A stretch of 64,000 nt of DNA from Serratia symbiotica. GTDB taxonomy: Bacteria > Pseudomonadota > Gammaproteobacteria > Enterobacterales > Enterobacteriaceae. A program made the translations under genes and the position numbers. Every line of letters begins with the position of its first letter. Positions within the stretch are counted from its first letter, which is position 1. Shown in pieces: positions 1 to 10,430 of this stretch. The notes under the pieces are model-generated. The model did not search any database, was not told the origin of the DNA, and saw only the letters and a list, made by a program, of their open reading frames with translations. Where the stretch lies: the NCBI RefSeq assembly GCF_000821185.2, contig NZ_CP050855.1:124001-188000 (forward strand), read 5' to 3'.

Positions 1-1
1 A

Positions 2-436
2 GTGGCGACCTCCATCGCCCGCAACATGGTGACTCAATGGGGTTTCTCTGAGAAGCTGGGGCCGCTGTTGTATGCAGAAGAAGAGGGCGAAGTGTTCCTT
101 GGCCGTTCCGTCGCTAAGGCGAAACACATGTCGGATGAAACCGCACGCATCATTGATCAGGAAGTAAAATCTCTGATTGAACGCAACTACGCGCGCGCGC
201 GTTCACTGTTGATGGAAAACATGGACATCCTGCATTCAATGAAGAATGCACTGATGAAATATGAAACCATTGATGCGCCGCAGATCGACGATCTGATGAA
301 CCGCCAAGACGTACGCCCGCCAGCGGGTTGGGACGATGCAAACAAAGGTAATAGCCCCGAAGCCGGCGGCACGCCAAAAGCGCCGACGTCAGTAGAAGAA
401 TCGCACACGCCGAGTCCAGGCAATAACCATGTTTGA
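2..436 (+). CDS. ftsH: FtsH C-terminal part (ATP-dependent zinc metalloprotease), 5' end outside window
   Basis: This is the last 144 residues of FtsH, the membrane-anchored AAA+ protease that degrades LpxC, sigma-32 and damaged membrane proteins. What is visible is the end of the M41 peptidase domain ([20 protein letters not shown], then the helix around [19 protein letters not shown]) and the variable Gly/Pro-rich tail ending in PSPGNNHV. The AAA module and the HEXXH zinc site lie left of the window. The true start is outside, so the GTG at position 2 is only an internal valine codon. A terminator follows 38 bp after the stop, and folP comes next on the same strand, as in E. coli. Confidence 0.95.
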   Translation: MATSIARNMVTQWGFSEKLGPLLYAEEEGEVFLGRSVAKAKHMSDETARIIDQEVKSLIERNYARARSLLMENMDILHSMKNALMKYETIDAPQIDDLMNRQDVRPPAGWDDANKGNSPEAGGTPKAPTSVEESHTPSPGNNHV

Positions 437-473
437 ACAGCTCGACAAGTCACTTCTGCTATGTGGTAACATT

Positions 474-497
474 AAACCCCGGCCTACCGGGGTTTTT
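474..497 (+). terminator. Rho-independent terminator after ftsH
   Basis: A 9-bp perfect stem (AAACCCCGG / CCGGGGTTT) with a CCTA loop runs into five T residues. It lies 38 bp after the ftsH stop. Confidence 0.85.
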
Positions 498-540
498 ACT
501 GCCCGGTAGGCAGTGAACCAGGCAACAGTCAGGTGGATGA

Positions 541-857
541 TATCCATCATACTTGAATGCATCTGTGTTGGCTGCGCAGTTATTCGGCCCATCTGTGGGT
601 CTCACCCCCTCGGGGCCGCTGCATGCCGCGTTCAAATTTATTAGGAATCACATCCTTGTGATTGCCTTTGCGGCATTCAAATCGGTTCCTGAGCGATTTG
701 TCCCGGCAGATTTGTCACCTCAGTGACTTACTTGAGTAAGCTCCTGGGGATTAATGAGGCTCCCCCTGCGGGCCAGCGCAAGTGCTGCTCAAATCGATTC
801 TTGGCAGATTTGTCACGCTCTTGCCGCTGTGATGTCACTCCAATTATTTAGGGTATA
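541..857. repeat. Composite palindromic repeat, copy 1 (ftsH-folP spacer)
   Basis: This is an imperfect palindromic element. Its left end (ATCATACTTGAA...TTGGCTGCGCAG) and right end (AATTATTTAGGGTATA) match the ends of the copy at 57852-57973. Inside are two copies of a 23-bp palindrome: CAAATCGG-N7-GCGATTTG at 678-700 and CAAATCGA-N7-CAGATTTG at 790-812. A stretch at 716-745 (CAGTGACTTACTTGAGTAAG) is shared with the family core. It fills almost all of the 424-bp gap between ftsH and folP; no gene is seen there. It resembles the dispersed intergenic palindromes known from Yersinia and Serratia genomes. Confidence 0.75.
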
Positions 858-860
858 GCC

Positions 861-1697
861 ATGCAGTTAGCCGTGCGCGACATGACGCTCAATCTCTCCC
901 ATCCGCAGGTGATGGGCATCCTCAACGTGACGCCGGATTCGTTTTCTGACGGTGGTCGTTACAACCAACTCAATCAGGCACTGTTGCATGCGCATGCGCT
1001 GATTTCGGCTGGTGCTACCATGATCGACGTGGGAGGCGAATCCACCCGGCCGGGGGCGGCAGAGGTCAGTGAGGATGAAGAGATTGCACGGGTGGTACCG
1101 GTAGTGGAGGCATTGGCGCAGCGTTTCGAGGTGTTTATCTCGGTTGACACATCTAAAGCGGGGGTGATCCGCGAGTCGGCACAGGCGGGAGTGCATCTGA
1201 TTAACGATATCCGCTCGTTGCAGGAACCCGGCGCGTTGGCTGCCGCTGCCGAAAGCGGCTTGCCGGTGTGCCTGATGCACATGCAGGGGCAGCCACGCAC
1301 TATGCAGCAGGCACCGCATTACGATGACCTGATTGCTGATGTGAAGATGTTTTTTGAGCGTCATATCAAGCGTTGCCATGATGCCGGGATAACAAATCAG
1401 CAATTGCTGCTCGACCCAGGCTTCGGGTTTGGTAAAACTCTAGCACACAACTACCAGCTTTTGGCTCGGTTGTCGGAATTTCACCGCTTCGGTCTGCCGC
1501 TGATGGTGGGGATGTCACGCAAGTCGATGATTGGACAGCTACTGAACGTGCCGCCTGATCAACGCGTCATCGGCAGCGTGGCTTGCGCAGTGATCGCTGC
1601 GATGCAGGGCGCGCAGATTATCAGAGTGCATGACGTTAAAGAAACCGTTGAGGCGATGCGTGTCGTCGAGGCAACACTTTCAGCTAAGGGACAGTAG
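861..1697 (+). CDS. folP: Dihydropteroate synthase
   Basis: FolP condenses 6-hydroxymethyl-dihydropterin diphosphate with p-aminobenzoate to give dihydropteroate in cytoplasmic folate synthesis; it is the sulfonamide target. At 278 residues it has the usual length. The TIM-barrel signatures are present: [14 protein letters not shown] (about residues 19-32), [11 protein letters not shown] (about 56-66), DPGFGFGKT and the pterin/phosphate loop GMSRKSMIG. The ATG at 861 lies directly after the end of a palindromic repeat (GGGTATA at 851-857), so the repeat abuts the translation start and leaves no obvious Shine-Dalgarno of its own. glmM starts 4 bp after the stop, so the two are an operon as in E. 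coli. Confidence 0.97.
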   Translation: MQLAVRDMTLNLSHPQVMGILNVTPDSFSDGGRYNQLNQALLHAHALISAGATMIDVGGESTRPGAAEVSEDEEIARVVPVVEALAQRFEVFISVDTSKAGVIRESAQAGVHLINDIRSLQEPGALAAAAESGLPVCLMHMQGQPRTMQQAPHYDDLIADVKMFFERHIKRCHDAGITNQQLLLDPGFGFGKTLAHNYQLLARLSEFHRFGLPLMVGMSRKSMIGQLLNVPPDQRVIGSVACAVIAAMQGAQIIRVHDVKETVEAMRVVEATLSAKGQ

Positions 1698-1701
1698 AAA
1701 C

Positions 1702-3051
1702 ATGAGTAAGCGCAAATATTTTGGCACTGATGGTATTCGTGGCAAGGTCGGTGATAGCCCAATCACCCCGGACTTCGTGCTGAAACTGGGCTGGGCGGCC
1801 GGTAAAGTGCTGGCGCGTCACGGCTCTCGCAAAATCATCATCGGTAAGGATACCCGCATTTCCGGTTATATGCTGGAGTCTGCACTGGAAGCTGGCTTGG
1901 CAGCCGCAGGGTTGTCCGCTTCCTTCACCGGCCCGATGCCGACGCCGGCGGTAGCCTACCTGACACGCACTTTCCGCGCTGAAGCCGGTATCGTGATTTC
2001 TGCCTCGCACAACCCGTTCTACGATAACGGCATCAAGTTTTTCTCGATCGACGGGGCCAAGTTGCCGGATGACGTTGAGGAAGCGATTGAAGCCGAGATG
2101 GAAAAACCGCTGACTTGTGTGCAGTCCTCCGAGTTGGGTAAAGCCAGCCGGATTATCGACGCCGCTGGCCGTTACATCGAATTCTGCAAAGGCACCTTCC
2201 CTAGTGAACTGAGCCTGAAGGGGTTGAAAATTGTGGTCGATTGCGCCAACGGTGCCACCTACCACATTGCGCCGAGCGTGTTGCGTGAGCTGGGTGCTAC
2301 AGTGATTGCCATCGGCGTCGCACCGGATGGCATGAACATTAATGAGAAATGTGGCGCGACCGATGTCCGCCAGTTGCAGCAATGGGTGCTACAAGAAAAG
2401 GCGCATGTTGGGCTGGCGTTCGACGGTGATGGTGACCGTGTGATGATGGTGGATCATTTGGGCAACAAGGTGGATGGAGACCAGATCCTGTATATCATTG
2501 CTCGGGAAGGACTGCGTCAAAGCCAGTTGCGCGGTGGTGTTGTCGGTACACTGATGAGCAATATGGGGTTAGAGTTGGCGCTGAAGCAACTGGGTATCCC
2601 GTTTGCGCGTGCCAAAGTGGGTGATCGCTACGTGCTGGAAAAGCTGCAAGAACTGGGCTGGCGCATCGGCGCGGAGAACTCCGGCCATGTGATCCTGCTG
2701 GACAAAACCACAACCGGCGATGGCATAGTGGCTGGGTTGCAGGTGCTGACTGCGATGGTGAGTAATCACATGAGCCTGTATGATCTGTGCAGCGGCATGA
2801 AGCTGTTGCCGCAGATCCTGATCAACGTGCGTTTCGAGGGCGAGCACAACCCGCTGGAATCCGCTGAAGTGCGTAAAATTACTGAACAGGTTGAAGCTGA
2901 GTTGGTCGATCGCGGCCGTGTGTTGTTGCGCAAATCCGGCACCGAACCGCTTATCCGTGTGATGGTGGAAGGTGAGGATGAACAGCAGGTGACTGTACTG
3001 GCACAGCGCATCGCTGACGCGGTGAAATCAGCCGGTTATCAGCAAAAATAA
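1702..3051 (+). CDS. glmM: Phosphoglucosamine mutase
   Basis: GlmM converts glucosamine-6-phosphate to glucosamine-1-phosphate on the route to UDP-GlcNAc, feeding peptidoglycan, LPS and ECA. The 449-residue protein begins [14 protein letters not shown], which fixes the start at 1702 rather than at upstream in-frame codons inside folP. The phosphoserine loop SASHNP puts the active serine at residue 102, as in E. coli. The metal-binding DGDGDR motif and the C-terminal phosphate-binding [12 protein letters not shown] motif are present. The gene sits 4 bp after folP. No damage is visible. Confidence 0.97.
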   Translation: MSKRKYFGTDGIRGKVGDSPITPDFVLKLGWAAGKVLARHGSRKIIIGKDTRISGYMLESALEAGLAAAGLSASFTGPMPTPAVAYLTRTFRAEAGIVISASHNPFYDNGIKFFSIDGAKLPDDVEEAIEAEMEKPLTCVQSSELGKASRIIDAAGRYIEFCKGTFPSELSLKGLKIVVDCANGATYHIAPSVLRELGATVIAIGVAPDGMNINEKCGATDVRQLQQWVLQEKAHVGLAFDGDGDRVMMVDHLGNKVDGDQILYIIAREGLRQSQLRGGVVGTLMSNMGLELALKQLGIPFARAKVGDRYVLEKLQELGWRIGAENSGHVILLDKTTTGDGIVAGLQVLTAMVSNHMSLYDLCSGMKLLPQILINVRFEGEHNPLESAEVRKITEQVEAELVDRGRVLLRKSGTEPLIRVMVEGEDEQQVTVLAQRIADAVKSAGYQQK

Positions 3052-3239
3052 TTGTTGGTGTTTTTTTCTGCAAACGCATTGTTGGCAGAAAATTGCCCTT
3101 GCGCGGTTTAGCGGCTTTAGTTAGTATTCACACCCGCTTAAGTAGGCAGTGTACAAAAGTGCCTGCGACTTCTTTTTAGAAGCTTTGAGGTGAAAAGCAT
3201 TTGGCATGCGGTTGAAGCCGCAAGGACACGGGTACGACT

Positions 3240-3575
3240 ATGTACGAAGCTCTTCTGGTAATTTTCCTACTGATCTCAATCGGGCTAGTTGCTCTGATTA
3301 TGCTGCAGCAAGGTAAAGGCGCTGAAGCTGGAGCCTCTTTCGGAGCAGGTGCCTCTGGCACATTGTTTGGTTCGAGCGGTTCCGGTAACTTTATGACCCG
3401 TATGACTGCGGTGTTGGCGACGTTGTTTTTCGTCATTAGCCTGATTTTGGGCAACCTCAGCAGTAACAAAAGCAAAAAAGGTAGCGAGTGGGAAAATTTG
3501 GGTCAGCCAGTGAAGTCTGAGCAAACTACCGTGCCGTCGGCACCAGCCAAGCCGAGCAGTGATATCCCGCAGTAA
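3240..3575 (+). CDS. secG: Sec translocon subunit SecG
   Basis: SecG is the small inner-membrane subunit of SecYEG and assists SecA-driven protein export. The 111 residues show the family pattern: an N-terminal hydrophobic segment (LLVIFLLISIGLVALIMLQQG), the conserved glycine-rich cytoplasmic loop GAEAGASFGAGASGTLFGSSGSGNF (about residues 28-51), and a second membrane segment (VLATLFFVISLILGN). A possible promoter (TTGCGC, 17 bp, TAGTAT at 3099-3127) lies in the 188-bp gap after glmM. tRNA-Leu follows 69 bp after the stop, as in E. coli. Confidence 0.96.
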   Translation: MYEALLVIFLLISIGLVALIMLQQGKGAEAGASFGAGASGTLFGSSGSGNFMTRMTAVLATLFFVISLILGNLSSNKSKKGSEWENLGQPVKSEQTTVPSAPAKPSSDIPQ

Positions 3576-3644
3576 GCAGCAACAATGCTTGAAACCGTGG
3601 TTGTATCTGGATAATTGCAACGGCTGCTAGCAGTAAGAATCAGT

Positions 3645-3731
3645 ACCGAGGTGGTGGAATTGGTAGACACGCTACCTTGAGGTGGTAGTGCCCTAACGGG
3701 CTTGTGGGTTCGAGTCCCATCCTCGGTACCA
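3645..3731 (+). tRNA. leuU: tRNA-Leu (anticodon GAG)
   Basis: This is an 87-nt class II tRNA. The acceptor stem ACCGAGG pairs with CCTCGGT, the anticodon loop reads CTTGAGG, there is a long variable arm (TGCCCTAACGGGCTT), a GGTTCGAGTCC T-arm, and CCA is encoded. The position after secG matches E. coli leuU. Confidence 0.97.
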
Positions 3732-3746
3732 AATCCAAGAGATAGC

Positions 3747-3775
3747 TTGCAATTTTGCGATTTTTTGCGTATATT
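3747..3775 (+). promoter_or_regulatory. Sigma-70 promoter of the metY-rimP-nusA-infB operon
   Basis: TTGCAA and TATATT are separated by exactly 17 bp, 16 bp before the initiator tRNA. The position matches the known promoter ahead of metY in E. coli, which drives tRNA-fMet and the nusA-infB operon. The spacer is T-rich. Confidence 0.75.
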
Positions 3776-3790
3776 CGGCACGTTTTCGGA

Positions 3791-3867
<77 letters not shown>

Positions 3868-4000
3868 CTTTCCTTTAAGTGTTGATTTTCAAATACACTT
3901 TTCGAATGAAATCCACTTTTCTCGAACAACATTTGAAAATGACACTTGCTTGAAAGTTGCACCGAAGTCGCTCAGCGGCACATAGGGTCCAGTTACATAA

Positions 4001-4024
4001 CGCCCCGATTTTTCGGGGTTTTTT
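4001..4024 (+). terminator. Terminator/attenuator between metY and rimP
   Basis: The stem CCCCGA/TCGGGG has a TTTT loop followed by six T residues. It lies between the tRNA and rimP, so part of the transcription probably ends here and the rest reads through into nusA-infB. Confidence 0.8.
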
Positions 4025-4085
4025 GTTATTTGGCAGCAGAATCACTGGGCTATTTAGCCCTTTTTTTATGTCTTGGGGGTGGAGT

Positions 4086-4538
4086 TTGTCCACATTAGAG
4101 CAAAAGTTAACTGAGATGCTTTTAGCACCGGTAGAAGCGTTGGGTTTTGAGCTTGTAGGCATTGAATTTATTCGTGCGCGCCAATCTACGCTCCGCATCT
4201 ATATTGACAGTGAAAACGGCATTAATGTTGATGATTGCGCTGATGTCAGCCACCAAGTTAGCGCTGTATTGGATGTCGAAGAACCAATCGCAGTCGCTTA
4301 CAACTTGGAAGTCTCCTCTCCTGGCCTTGATCGCCCGATGTTCACCGCAGAACACTACACGCGTTTTCTCGGTGAAGAAGTCAGCTTGGTTCTGCGCATG
4401 GCAGTTCAGAACCGCCGCAAGTGGCAAGGTATTATCAAGTCTGTCGAAGGCGAAATGATCACGGTTACTGTAGATGGGAAAGATGAAGTGTTTGCGCTGA
4501 GCAATATCCAGAAAGCGAACCTGATACCCCACTTTTAA
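4086..4538 (+). CDS. rimP: Ribosome maturation factor RimP
   Basis: RimP is a cytoplasmic factor needed for 30S maturation. I start it at the TTG at 4086 ([11 protein letters not shown]...), which gives 150 residues, the E. coli length. The longer in-frame reading would run back through the terminator. A GGGGTGGAG Shine-Dalgarno-like stretch precedes it. Conserved blocks include [21 protein letters not shown], the [14 protein letters not shown] helix and [10 protein letters not shown] in the N-terminal domain, and an SH3-like C-terminal domain ending [11 protein letters not shown]. nusA begins 21 bp downstream. Confidence 0.95.
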   Translation: MSTLEQKLTEMLLAPVEALGFELVGIEFIRARQSTLRIYIDSENGINVDDCADVSHQVSAVLDVEEPIAVAYNLEVSSPGLDRPMFTAEHYTRFLGEEVSLVLRMAVQNRRKWQGIIKSVEGEMITVTVDGKDEVFALSNIQKANLIPHF

Positions 4539-4559
4539 AGTTTGGATGAGGCACTTAGG

Positions 4560-6068
4560 ATGAATAAAGAGATTCTGGCTGTTGTTGAAGCAGTTTCCAA
4601 TGAAAAATCCCTTCCGCGTGAAAAGATTTTCGAAGCGTTGGAAACCGCTTTAGCCACCGCCACCAAGAAAAAATATGAGCAGGAAATCGACGTCCGCGTC
4701 AGCATTGATCGCAAAACCGGCGATTTCGATACCTTCCGTCGTTGGGTCGTCGTTGATGAAGTGACGCAGCCCACGCGTGAGATCACGCTGGAAGCGGCTC
4801 AGTATGAAGAGCCAGACATTGAATTGGGCGGATATATCGAAGATCAGATCGATTCCGTCACCTTTGACCGCATCACCACTCAGACGGCCAAACAGGTTAT
4901 CGTGCAGAAAGTACGCGAAGCCGAGCGCGCGATGGTGGTTGACGCTTTCCGTGAACACGAAGGCGAGATCGTCACTGGCGTGGTGAAGAAAGTTAATCGT
5001 GATAGCATCGCGCTGGATCTGGGTAGCAACGCCGAAGCAGTGATTGGCCGTGAAGACATGTTGCCGCGCGAAAACTTCCGCCCTGGTGACCGCATCCGTG
5101 GCGTGCTTTACGCCGTGCGTCCTGAAGCCCGGGGTGCGCAATTGTTCGTCAGCCGTTCCAGCCCAGAGATGCTGAAAGAGCTGTTCCGCATTGAAGTGCC
5201 GGAAATCGGCGAAGAAGTGATTGAGATTAAAGCGGCAGCCCGCGATCCCGGTTCCCGTGCAAAAATTGCAGTAAAAACCAACGACAAACGCATCGACCCA
5301 GTCGGTGCCTGCGTGGGTATGCGTGGTGCACGCGTTCAGGCCGTTTCGAGCGAGCTCGGCGGTGAACGCATCGATATCATCCTGTGGGATGATAACCCTG
5401 CGCAGTTCGTCATCAACGCCATGGCCCCGGCAGACGTCGCCTCGATCGTGGTTGATGAAGATAATTGCACCATGGATATCGCCGTTGAAGCCAGCAATCT
5501 GGCACAGGCGATCGGCCGTAATGGCCAAAATGTGCGTTTGGCCTCCCAGTTGTTGAAACAGCATCGCGACGATGACCGTTGGGAACTGAACGTGATGACG
5601 GCGGATGATTTGCAGGCCAAGCACCAGGCCGAAGCACATGCCGCTATTGATACCTTTACCAAGTATCTTGATATCGACGAAGATTTCGCTACCGTTCTGG
5701 TTGAAGAAGGCTTCTCCACTTTGGAAGAGCTGGCCTACGTGCCAATCAAAGAGCTGTTGGAAATCGACGGTCTGGATGAAGATACGGTTGAAGCGTTGCG
5801 CGATCGCGCCAGAGCTGCATCGACCACGCTAGCCCTGGCTCAAAAAGAGAGCCTGGGTGGCCAAGAACCTGCAGAAGATTTACTCAACCTGCCTGGTCTT
5901 GAGCGCAGCATGGCCTTTAAACTGGCCGCGCGTGGGGTTGGTACGCTGGAAGATCTTGCCGAGCAGGGTGTTGATGATCTGGCTGATATTGAAGGGCTTA
6001 GCAACCAGCAAGCCGGCGAGTTGATCATGGCCGCACGTAATATCTGTTGGTTTGGCGACAACGCGTAA
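4560..6068 (+). CDS. nusA: Transcription termination/antitermination protein NusA
   Basis: NusA binds RNA polymerase and controls pausing, intrinsic and Rho-dependent termination, and lambdoid and rRNA antitermination. The start at [12 protein letters not shown] gives 502 residues. In order there are the N-terminal RNAP-binding domain, S1 ([14 protein letters not shown]...), KH1 ([11 protein letters not shown]), KH2 ([14 protein letters not shown]), and two C-terminal acidic repeats ([20 protein letters not shown] and its relative near the end). KH2 reads [17 protein letters not shown] where E. coli, from memory, has QLSGWELNVM. That 7-residue insertion explains the extra length. It is cotranscribed with rimP and infB. 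Confidence 0.97.
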   Translation: MNKEILAVVEAVSNEKSLPREKIFEALETALATATKKKYEQEIDVRVSIDRKTGDFDTFRRWVVVDEVTQPTREITLEAAQYEEPDIELGGYIEDQIDSVTFDRITTQTAKQVIVQKVREAERAMVVDAFREHEGEIVTGVVKKVNRDSIALDLGSNAEAVIGREDMLPRENFRPGDRIRGVLYAVRPEARGAQLFVSRSSPEMLKELFRIEVPEIGEEVIEIKAAARDPGSRAKIAVKTNDKRIDPVGACVGMRGARVQAVSSELGGERIDIILWDDNPAQFVINAMAPADVASIVVDEDNCTMDIAVEASNLAQAIGRNGQNVRLASQLLKQHRDDDRWELNVMTADDLQAKHQAEAHAAIDTFTKYLDIDEDFATVLVEEGFSTLEELAYVPIKELLEIDGLDEDTVEALRDRARAASTTLALAQKESLGGQEPAEDLLNLPGLERSMAFKLAARGVGTLEDLAEQGVDDLADIEGLSNQQAGELIMAARNICWFGDNA

Positions 6069-6092
6069 TAAACTGTAGCAGGAAGGAACAGC

Positions 6093-8756
6093 ATGACAAC
6101 AGATGTAACCGTAAAATCGCTGGCAGCAGAGATTCAGACTTCGGTTGATCGCCTGGTACAGCAGTTTGCTGATGCAGGGATCAACAAGGCTGAGTCGGAT
6201 GCTGTGACCCAGCAAGAAAAAGAAACCTTGCTGGCGCACCTGAACCGTGAACACGGCAGTGTGCCGAACAAACTCACTTTGCAGCGCAAAACGCGCAGCA
6301 CCTTAAATATTCCGAGCACCGGCGGTAAAAGTAAATCGGTGCAAATTGAGGTTCGCAAGAAACGCACCTATGTAAATCGCAATACGCAGGAAGCCCAACA
6401 GGTTGAAGCGGCAGAGCAGGCACAGCGTGAAGCGGAAGAACAGGCACGGCGTAATGCAGAAACGAAACGTGCAGCCGGAGAGCAAGCCAAACGTGAGGCC
6501 GCAGGAATTGCTAAGCGTAATTCAGCGGAAAAAGAAAAAGTGACCAATCAACATACCGATGAAATGACCAAGCCAGCTCAGGCAGAAAAAGCACGCCGTG
6601 AAGCCGAAGCGGCTGAACTGAAACGTAAAGCGGAAGAAGAAGTACGCCGGAAGGTCGAAGAAGAAGCCAAACGCGTGGCGGAAGAAGCGCGCCGTATGGC
6701 TGAAGAGAACGGTGAGAAGTGGGCCGAAGCTGAAGCAGCAAGCGCTGCAGTTGAAACTGCCGATTACCATGTGACCACCTCTCAGCACGCCCGTGCCGCC
6801 GAAGACGAAAACGACGCTAAAGTTGAAGGTGAGCGCCGCACCCGTACCCGTGGTGGTAAAGCGACTAAGCAGAAGAAAGGCAATAAGCTTTCTGAGTCTA
6901 AAGCAGATCGTGAAGAAGCACGTGCTGTAACGCGTGGCGGTAAAGGAAAACGGAAGCCAAGCAGTTTACAGCAGGGCTTCAACAAGCCAGCTCAGATGGT
7001 TAACCGTGACGTGGTGATTGGTGAAACCATCACCGTGGCTGAATTGGCCAACAAAATGGCGGTGAAAGGTTCTCAGGTCATTAAAGTGATGATGAAGCTG
7101 GGTGCCATGGCCACCATCAACCAGGTCATCGATCAGGAAACTGCACAGCTAGTGGCTGAAGAGATGGGCCACAAGGTTATCCTGCGTCGCGAGAATGAGC
7201 TGGAAGAAGCGTTGATGAGTGACCGTGATACCGGCGCTGCGGCTGAGTCGCGTGCACCAGTGGTGACCATCATGGGCCATGTTGACCACGGTAAAACCTC
7301 TTTGCTGGACTACATTCGCTCTACCAAAGTGGCGGCGGGCGAAGCTGGCGGTATTACCCAGCACATTGGTGCTTATCACGTAGAAACCGACAACGGCATG
7401 ATCACCTTCCTGGATACTCCGGGCCACGCCGCTTTTACTTCCATGCGCGCCCGTGGTGCTCAGGCGACTGATATTGTGGTGTTGGTGGTTGCTGCCGATG
7501 ATGGCGTGATGCCACAAACCATTGAAGCTATCCAGCATGCGAAAGCGGCGCAGGTGCCATTGGTGGTTGCAGTTAACAAAATCGACAAGCCGGAAGCTGA
7601 TGCGGATCGCGTTAAGCAGGAGCTGTCCCAGTACGGCGTGATGCCGGAGGAGTGGGGTGGCGAAGCGCAGTTCGTCCATGTTTCTGCGAAAGTCGGTACC
7701 GGTATCGACGAACTGCTTAATGCTATCTTGTTGCAGGCTGAAGTTCTCGAACTGAAAGCGGTGCGCAGTGGCATGGCTAGTGGCGTGGTGATCGAATCCT
7801 TCCTAGATAAAGGCCGTGGCCCGGTGGCGACCATTCTGGTTCAGGAAGGTACGCTGAACAGAGGTGATATCGTGCTGTGTGGCTTTGAATACGGCCGCGT
7901 GCGTGCGATGCGTGATGAATTGGGCCACGAAGTGGCCTCCGCTGGCCCATCTATTCCGGTGGAAATCCTGGGTCTGTCCAGCGTTCCAGCAGCGGGTGAT
8001 GAAGCAACCGTAGTGCGTGACGAGAAAAAAGCGCGTGAAGTTGCACTATATCGTCAAGGTAAGTTTCGCGAAGTCAAACTGGCGCGCCAGCAGAAATCTA
8101 AGCTGGAGAATATGTTCTCCAACATGACCGACGGGGAAGTTTCTGAGCTGAACATCGTACTGAAATCTGATGTACAGGGTTCTTGCGAAGCGATTATGGA
8201 TTCATTACTGAAGCTTTCTACTGACGAAGTGAAGGTGAAAATTGTCGGTTCCGGCGTAGGCGGCATTACTGAAACCGATGCCACACTGGCAGCAGCCTCC
8301 AACGCGATCATTCTGGGCTTCAACGTCCGTGCTGATGCCTCTGCACGCCGCGTGATTGAAGCAGAAAACCTGGATCTGCGCTATTACTCGGTAATTTATA
8401 GCCTGATCGACGAAGTGAAGCAGGCGATGAGCGGCATGCTGGCACCTGAGTACAAACAGCAGATTATCGGCTTAGCCGAAGTGCGTGACGTCTTCAAATC
8501 ACCGAAATTCGGTGCTATCGCCGGTTGTATGGTCACTGAAGGGACGATCAAACGTCATAACCCTATCCGAGTTCTGCGTGCCAACGTGGTTATCTATGAA
8601 GGTGAGTTGGAGTCCCTGCGCCGCTTCAAAGATGATGTTAATGAAGTCCGTAACGGCATGGAGTGTGGTATCGGTGTTAAGAATTACAACGATGTACGTG
8701 TTGGCGACATGATTGAGGTGTTCGAAATCATCGAAATCCAGCGCACCATTGCTTAA
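6093..8756 (+). CDS. infB: Translation initiation factor IF-2
   Basis: IF-2 is the GTPase that brings fMet-tRNA to the 30S subunit and promotes subunit joining. The 887 residues comprise an IF2 N-terminal domain, a long charged Lys/Glu/Ala/Arg-rich linker (about residues 95-300), a second IF2N module ([24 protein letters not shown]), then the G domain with GHVDHGKTS (G1), DTPGH (G3) and NKID (G4), followed by the EF-Tu-like domains II and C2 ([13 protein letters not shown], near the end). The length is close to the E. coli long form (890). The spacer to nusA is 24 bp. Confidence 0.97.
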   Translation: MTTDVTVKSLAAEIQTSVDRLVQQFADAGINKAESDAVTQQEKETLLAHLNREHGSVPNKLTLQRKTRSTLNIPSTGGKSKSVQIEVRKKRTYVNRNTQEAQQVEAAEQAQREAEEQARRNAETKRAAGEQAKREAAGIAKRNSAEKEKVTNQHTDEMTKPAQAEKARREAEAAELKRKAEEEVRRKVEEEAKRVAEEARRMAEENGEKWAEAEAASAAVETADYHVTTSQHARAAEDENDAKVEGERRTRTRGGKATKQKKGNKLSESKADREEARAVTRGGKGKRKPSSLQQGFNKPAQMVNRDVVIGETITVAELANKMAVKGSQVIKVMMKLGAMATINQVIDQETAQLVAEEMGHKVILRRENELEEALMSDRDTGAAAESRAPVVTIMGHVDHGKTSLLDYIRSTKVAAGEAGGITQHIGAYHVETDNGMITFLDTPGHAAFTSMRARGAQATDIVVLVVAADDGVMPQTIEAIQHAKAAQVPLVVAVNKIDKPEADADRVKQELSQYGVMPEEWGGEAQFVHVSAKVGTGIDELLNAILLQAEVLELKAVRSGMASGVVIESFLDKGRGPVATILVQEGTLNRGDIVLCGFEYGRVRAMRDELGHEVASAGPSIPVEILGLSSVPAAGDEATVVRDEKKAREVALYRQGKFREVKLARQQKSKLENMFSNMTDGEVSELNIVLKSDVQGSCEAIMDSLLKLSTDEVKVKIVGSGVGGITETDATLAAASNAIILGFNVRADASARRVIEAENLDLRYYSVIYSLIDEVKQAMSGMLAPEYKQQIIGLAEVRDVFKSPKFGAIAGCMVTEGTIKRHNPIRVLRANVVIYEGELESLRRFKDDVNEVRNGMECGIGVKNYNDVRVGDMIEVFEIIEIQRTIA

Positions 8757-8775
8757 CGACTGTACATCTGCTGAT

Positions 8776-8898
8776 GACCTAAAATAATTCGAGTGGCCTC
8801 AAGACAGCAACTGAGCGTATCTCCAGGTGCACAGACAACTATGCCACTGAGGTGAGTGAAGAGGGTCAACAAAGAGGCAATTTTAAGTATGTTGGGTA
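8776..8898. repeat. Decayed palindromic repeat, copy 2 (infB-rbfA spacer)
   Basis: This is a degraded family member in the reverse orientation. It starts ACCTAAAATAATTCGAGTGG and ends AATTTTAAGTATGTTGGGTA, with the interior keeping fragments such as GAGGTGAGTGAAGAGG. It widens the infB-rbfA gap to 194 bp inside an operon. Confidence 0.6.
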
Positions 8899-8910
8899 AT
8901 ATCTGTTAAC

Positions 8911-8928
8911 GGGGGCCTTTGTGCCCCC
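8911..8928 (+). terminator. GC-rich hairpin before rbfA
   Basis: GGGGGC and GCCCCC pair across a CTTTGT loop, 22 bp before the rbfA start. There is no proper T-run, so it may be an attenuator or a structure affecting rbfA translation rather than a full terminator. Confidence 0.4.
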
Positions 8929-8950
8929 CGATTTGTCTGGAGAGTCCAAA

Positions 8951-9361
8951 ATGGCAAAAGAATTTAGCCGTAGTCAACGCGTAGCGCAAGAGATGCAGAA
9001 AGAGATTGCGATCATTTTGCAACGTGAAATCAAAGATCCGCGCATTGGCATGGCCACCGTATCCGGCGTAGAAATTTCCCGCGACCTGGCCTACGCCAAG
9101 GTTTACGTTACCTTTCTGAACGTGTTGGCTGAAAATCATGATCCAGACCAGGTGACCAATGGCATTAAAGCATTGCAGGATGCAGCCGGTTATATCCGCA
9201 CGTTACTTGGCAAAGCCATGCGTTTGCGTGTGGTGCCGGAGCTGACGTTCGTCTACGACAACTCGCTGGTGGAAGGCATGCGCATGTCCAACCTGGTGAC
9301 CAACGTGGTGAAGAATGACGCCGAACGCCGTTGCGCATCGGGCGATGACGAGGAGGCTTAA
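8951..9361 (+). CDS. rbfA: 30S ribosome-binding factor RbfA
   Basis: RbfA is a cold-shock KH-fold factor for 16S rRNA 5' end processing and late 30S assembly. I start it at [20 protein letters not shown], giving 136 residues (E. coli 133), because the upstream in-frame extension has no family counterpart and overlaps the hairpin. A GGAGAG Shine-Dalgarno lies just upstream. Conserved stretches are [31 protein letters not shown] and the helix around [19 protein letters not shown]. The stop is directly followed by the truB ATG. Confidence 0.96.
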   Translation: MAKEFSRSQRVAQEMQKEIAIILQREIKDPRIGMATVSGVEISRDLAYAKVYVTFLNVLAENHDPDQVTNGIKALQDAAGYIRTLLGKAMRLRVVPELTFVYDNSLVEGMRMSNLVTNVVKNDAERRCASGDDEEA

Positions 9362-10294
9362 ATGAGTCGCCCTCGTCGCCGTGGCCGTGATATCCACGGC
9401 GTACTGTTGTTAGACAAACCGCAGGGCCTGTCGTCTAACGATGCTTTGCAAAAAGTGAAGCGCCTGTACAACGCCAATCGCGCAGGTCACACCGGCGCGC
9501 TCGATCCGTTGGCGACCGGCATGCTGCCGATCTGCCTGGGCGAAGCGACCAAGTTCTCGCAGTTCCTGCTCAATTCTGACAAACGTTATCGGGTGATCGC
9601 CAAACTAGGGCAGCGTACCGATACCTCGGACGCCGATGGTCAGGTTGTGCAGCAGCGCCCGGTGAGTTTCACCCAGGCGCAGCTAGATGTGGCGCTGGAT
9701 AACTTCCGTGGCGACCTCCGACAGGTGCCATCAATGTATTCGGCACTGAAGTATCAGGGCAAGAAACTCTATGAGTATGCGCGCCAAGGCATTGAAGTGC
9801 CGCGTGAAGCACGCAGCATCACCGTTTATCAGCTACAGGTTGTTCGCTGCGAAGGGGATGAACTGGAGTTAGAAATCCACTGCTCGAAAGGCACTTACAT
9901 CCGCACTATCATCGACGATCTCGGTGAACTACTGGGCTGCGGTGCGCATGTGATCTACCTGCGCCGCCTGCAAGTGGCGACTTATCCGATCGAACGTATG
10001 GTGACGTTGGAACAACTGAATGTTTTACTGGCGCAGGCGATTGCGCTGGATGAATTGCTTGATCCATTGCTGATGCCGATGGACAGCCCGGTTGAGAACT
10101 ATCCAGAAGTGAATCTGTTGCCTGTAGTGGCGGGTTATGTCAAACAAGGGCAGCCAGTGCAGGTTGCTGGTGCGCCGGCTTCTGGCATAGTGCGCATCAC
10201 CGAAGGCGAAAAACGTAAATTTATCGGCGTAGGTACCATCGCCGACGATGGTCGTGTGGCACCACGCCGCCTAGTGGTCGAACGTGTCGATTAA
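9362..10294 (+). CDS. truB: tRNA pseudouridine-55 synthase TruB
   Basis: TruB makes the T-loop pseudouridine 55 in tRNAs and acts as a tRNA chaperone. The catalytic aspartate is D48 in [11 protein letters not shown]. The [13 protein letters not shown] and [15 protein letters not shown] RNA-contact segments and a C-terminal PUA domain (residues about 250-310) are present. The length of 310 is close to E. coli's 314. The ATG directly abuts the rbfA stop; AGGAGG within the rbfA 3' end serves as Shine-Dalgarno. Confidence 0.97.
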   Translation: MSRPRRRGRDIHGVLLLDKPQGLSSNDALQKVKRLYNANRAGHTGALDPLATGMLPICLGEATKFSQFLLNSDKRYRVIAKLGQRTDTSDADGQVVQQRPVSFTQAQLDVALDNFRGDLRQVPSMYSALKYQGKKLYEYARQGIEVPREARSITVYQLQVVRCEGDELELEIHCSKGTYIRTIIDDLGELLGCGAHVIYLRRLQVATYPIERMVTLEQLNVLLAQAIALDELLDPLLMPMDSPVENYPEVNLLPVVAGYVKQGQPVQVAGAPASGIVRITEGEKRKFIGVGTIADDGRVAPRRLVVERVD

Positions 10295-10326
10295 GGGTGG
10301 GTAAAGTGCGCGTATCCCCCTGTAGC

Positions 10327-10355
10327 TTGAAGGATGCCGGGGATAAGAGTAGAAT
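10327..10355 (+). promoter_or_regulatory. Putative rpsO promoter
   Basis: TTGAAG, a 17-bp spacer and TAGAAT lie 76 bp before the rpsO ATG. Its -35 falls in a short inverted repeat (TATCCCC at 10313-10319 / GGGGATA at 10339-10345) that may also end truB transcription. Confidence 0.5.
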
Positions 10356-10430
10356 AGCGCGGCTTATGCATTAGGTTGCTGAATTAGAGATCGGCACCTG
10401 TAGTTATCATCTATAATCTGGAGTATTACC

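Noticed and set aside
1947-1958. ops-like GGCGGTAGC in glmM
   Set aside because: It matches the start of the RfaH ops consensus but lies mid-gene on a short operon with no RfaH link; it encodes conserved PTPAVAYL residues.
867-2382. Long antisense open frames opposite folP and glmM
   Set aside because: Both are shadows of strongly conserved genes.
4650-5639. 329-codon open frame antisense to nusA
   Set aside because: It is a mirror of the codon bias of nusA; no family resemblance and no start signals.
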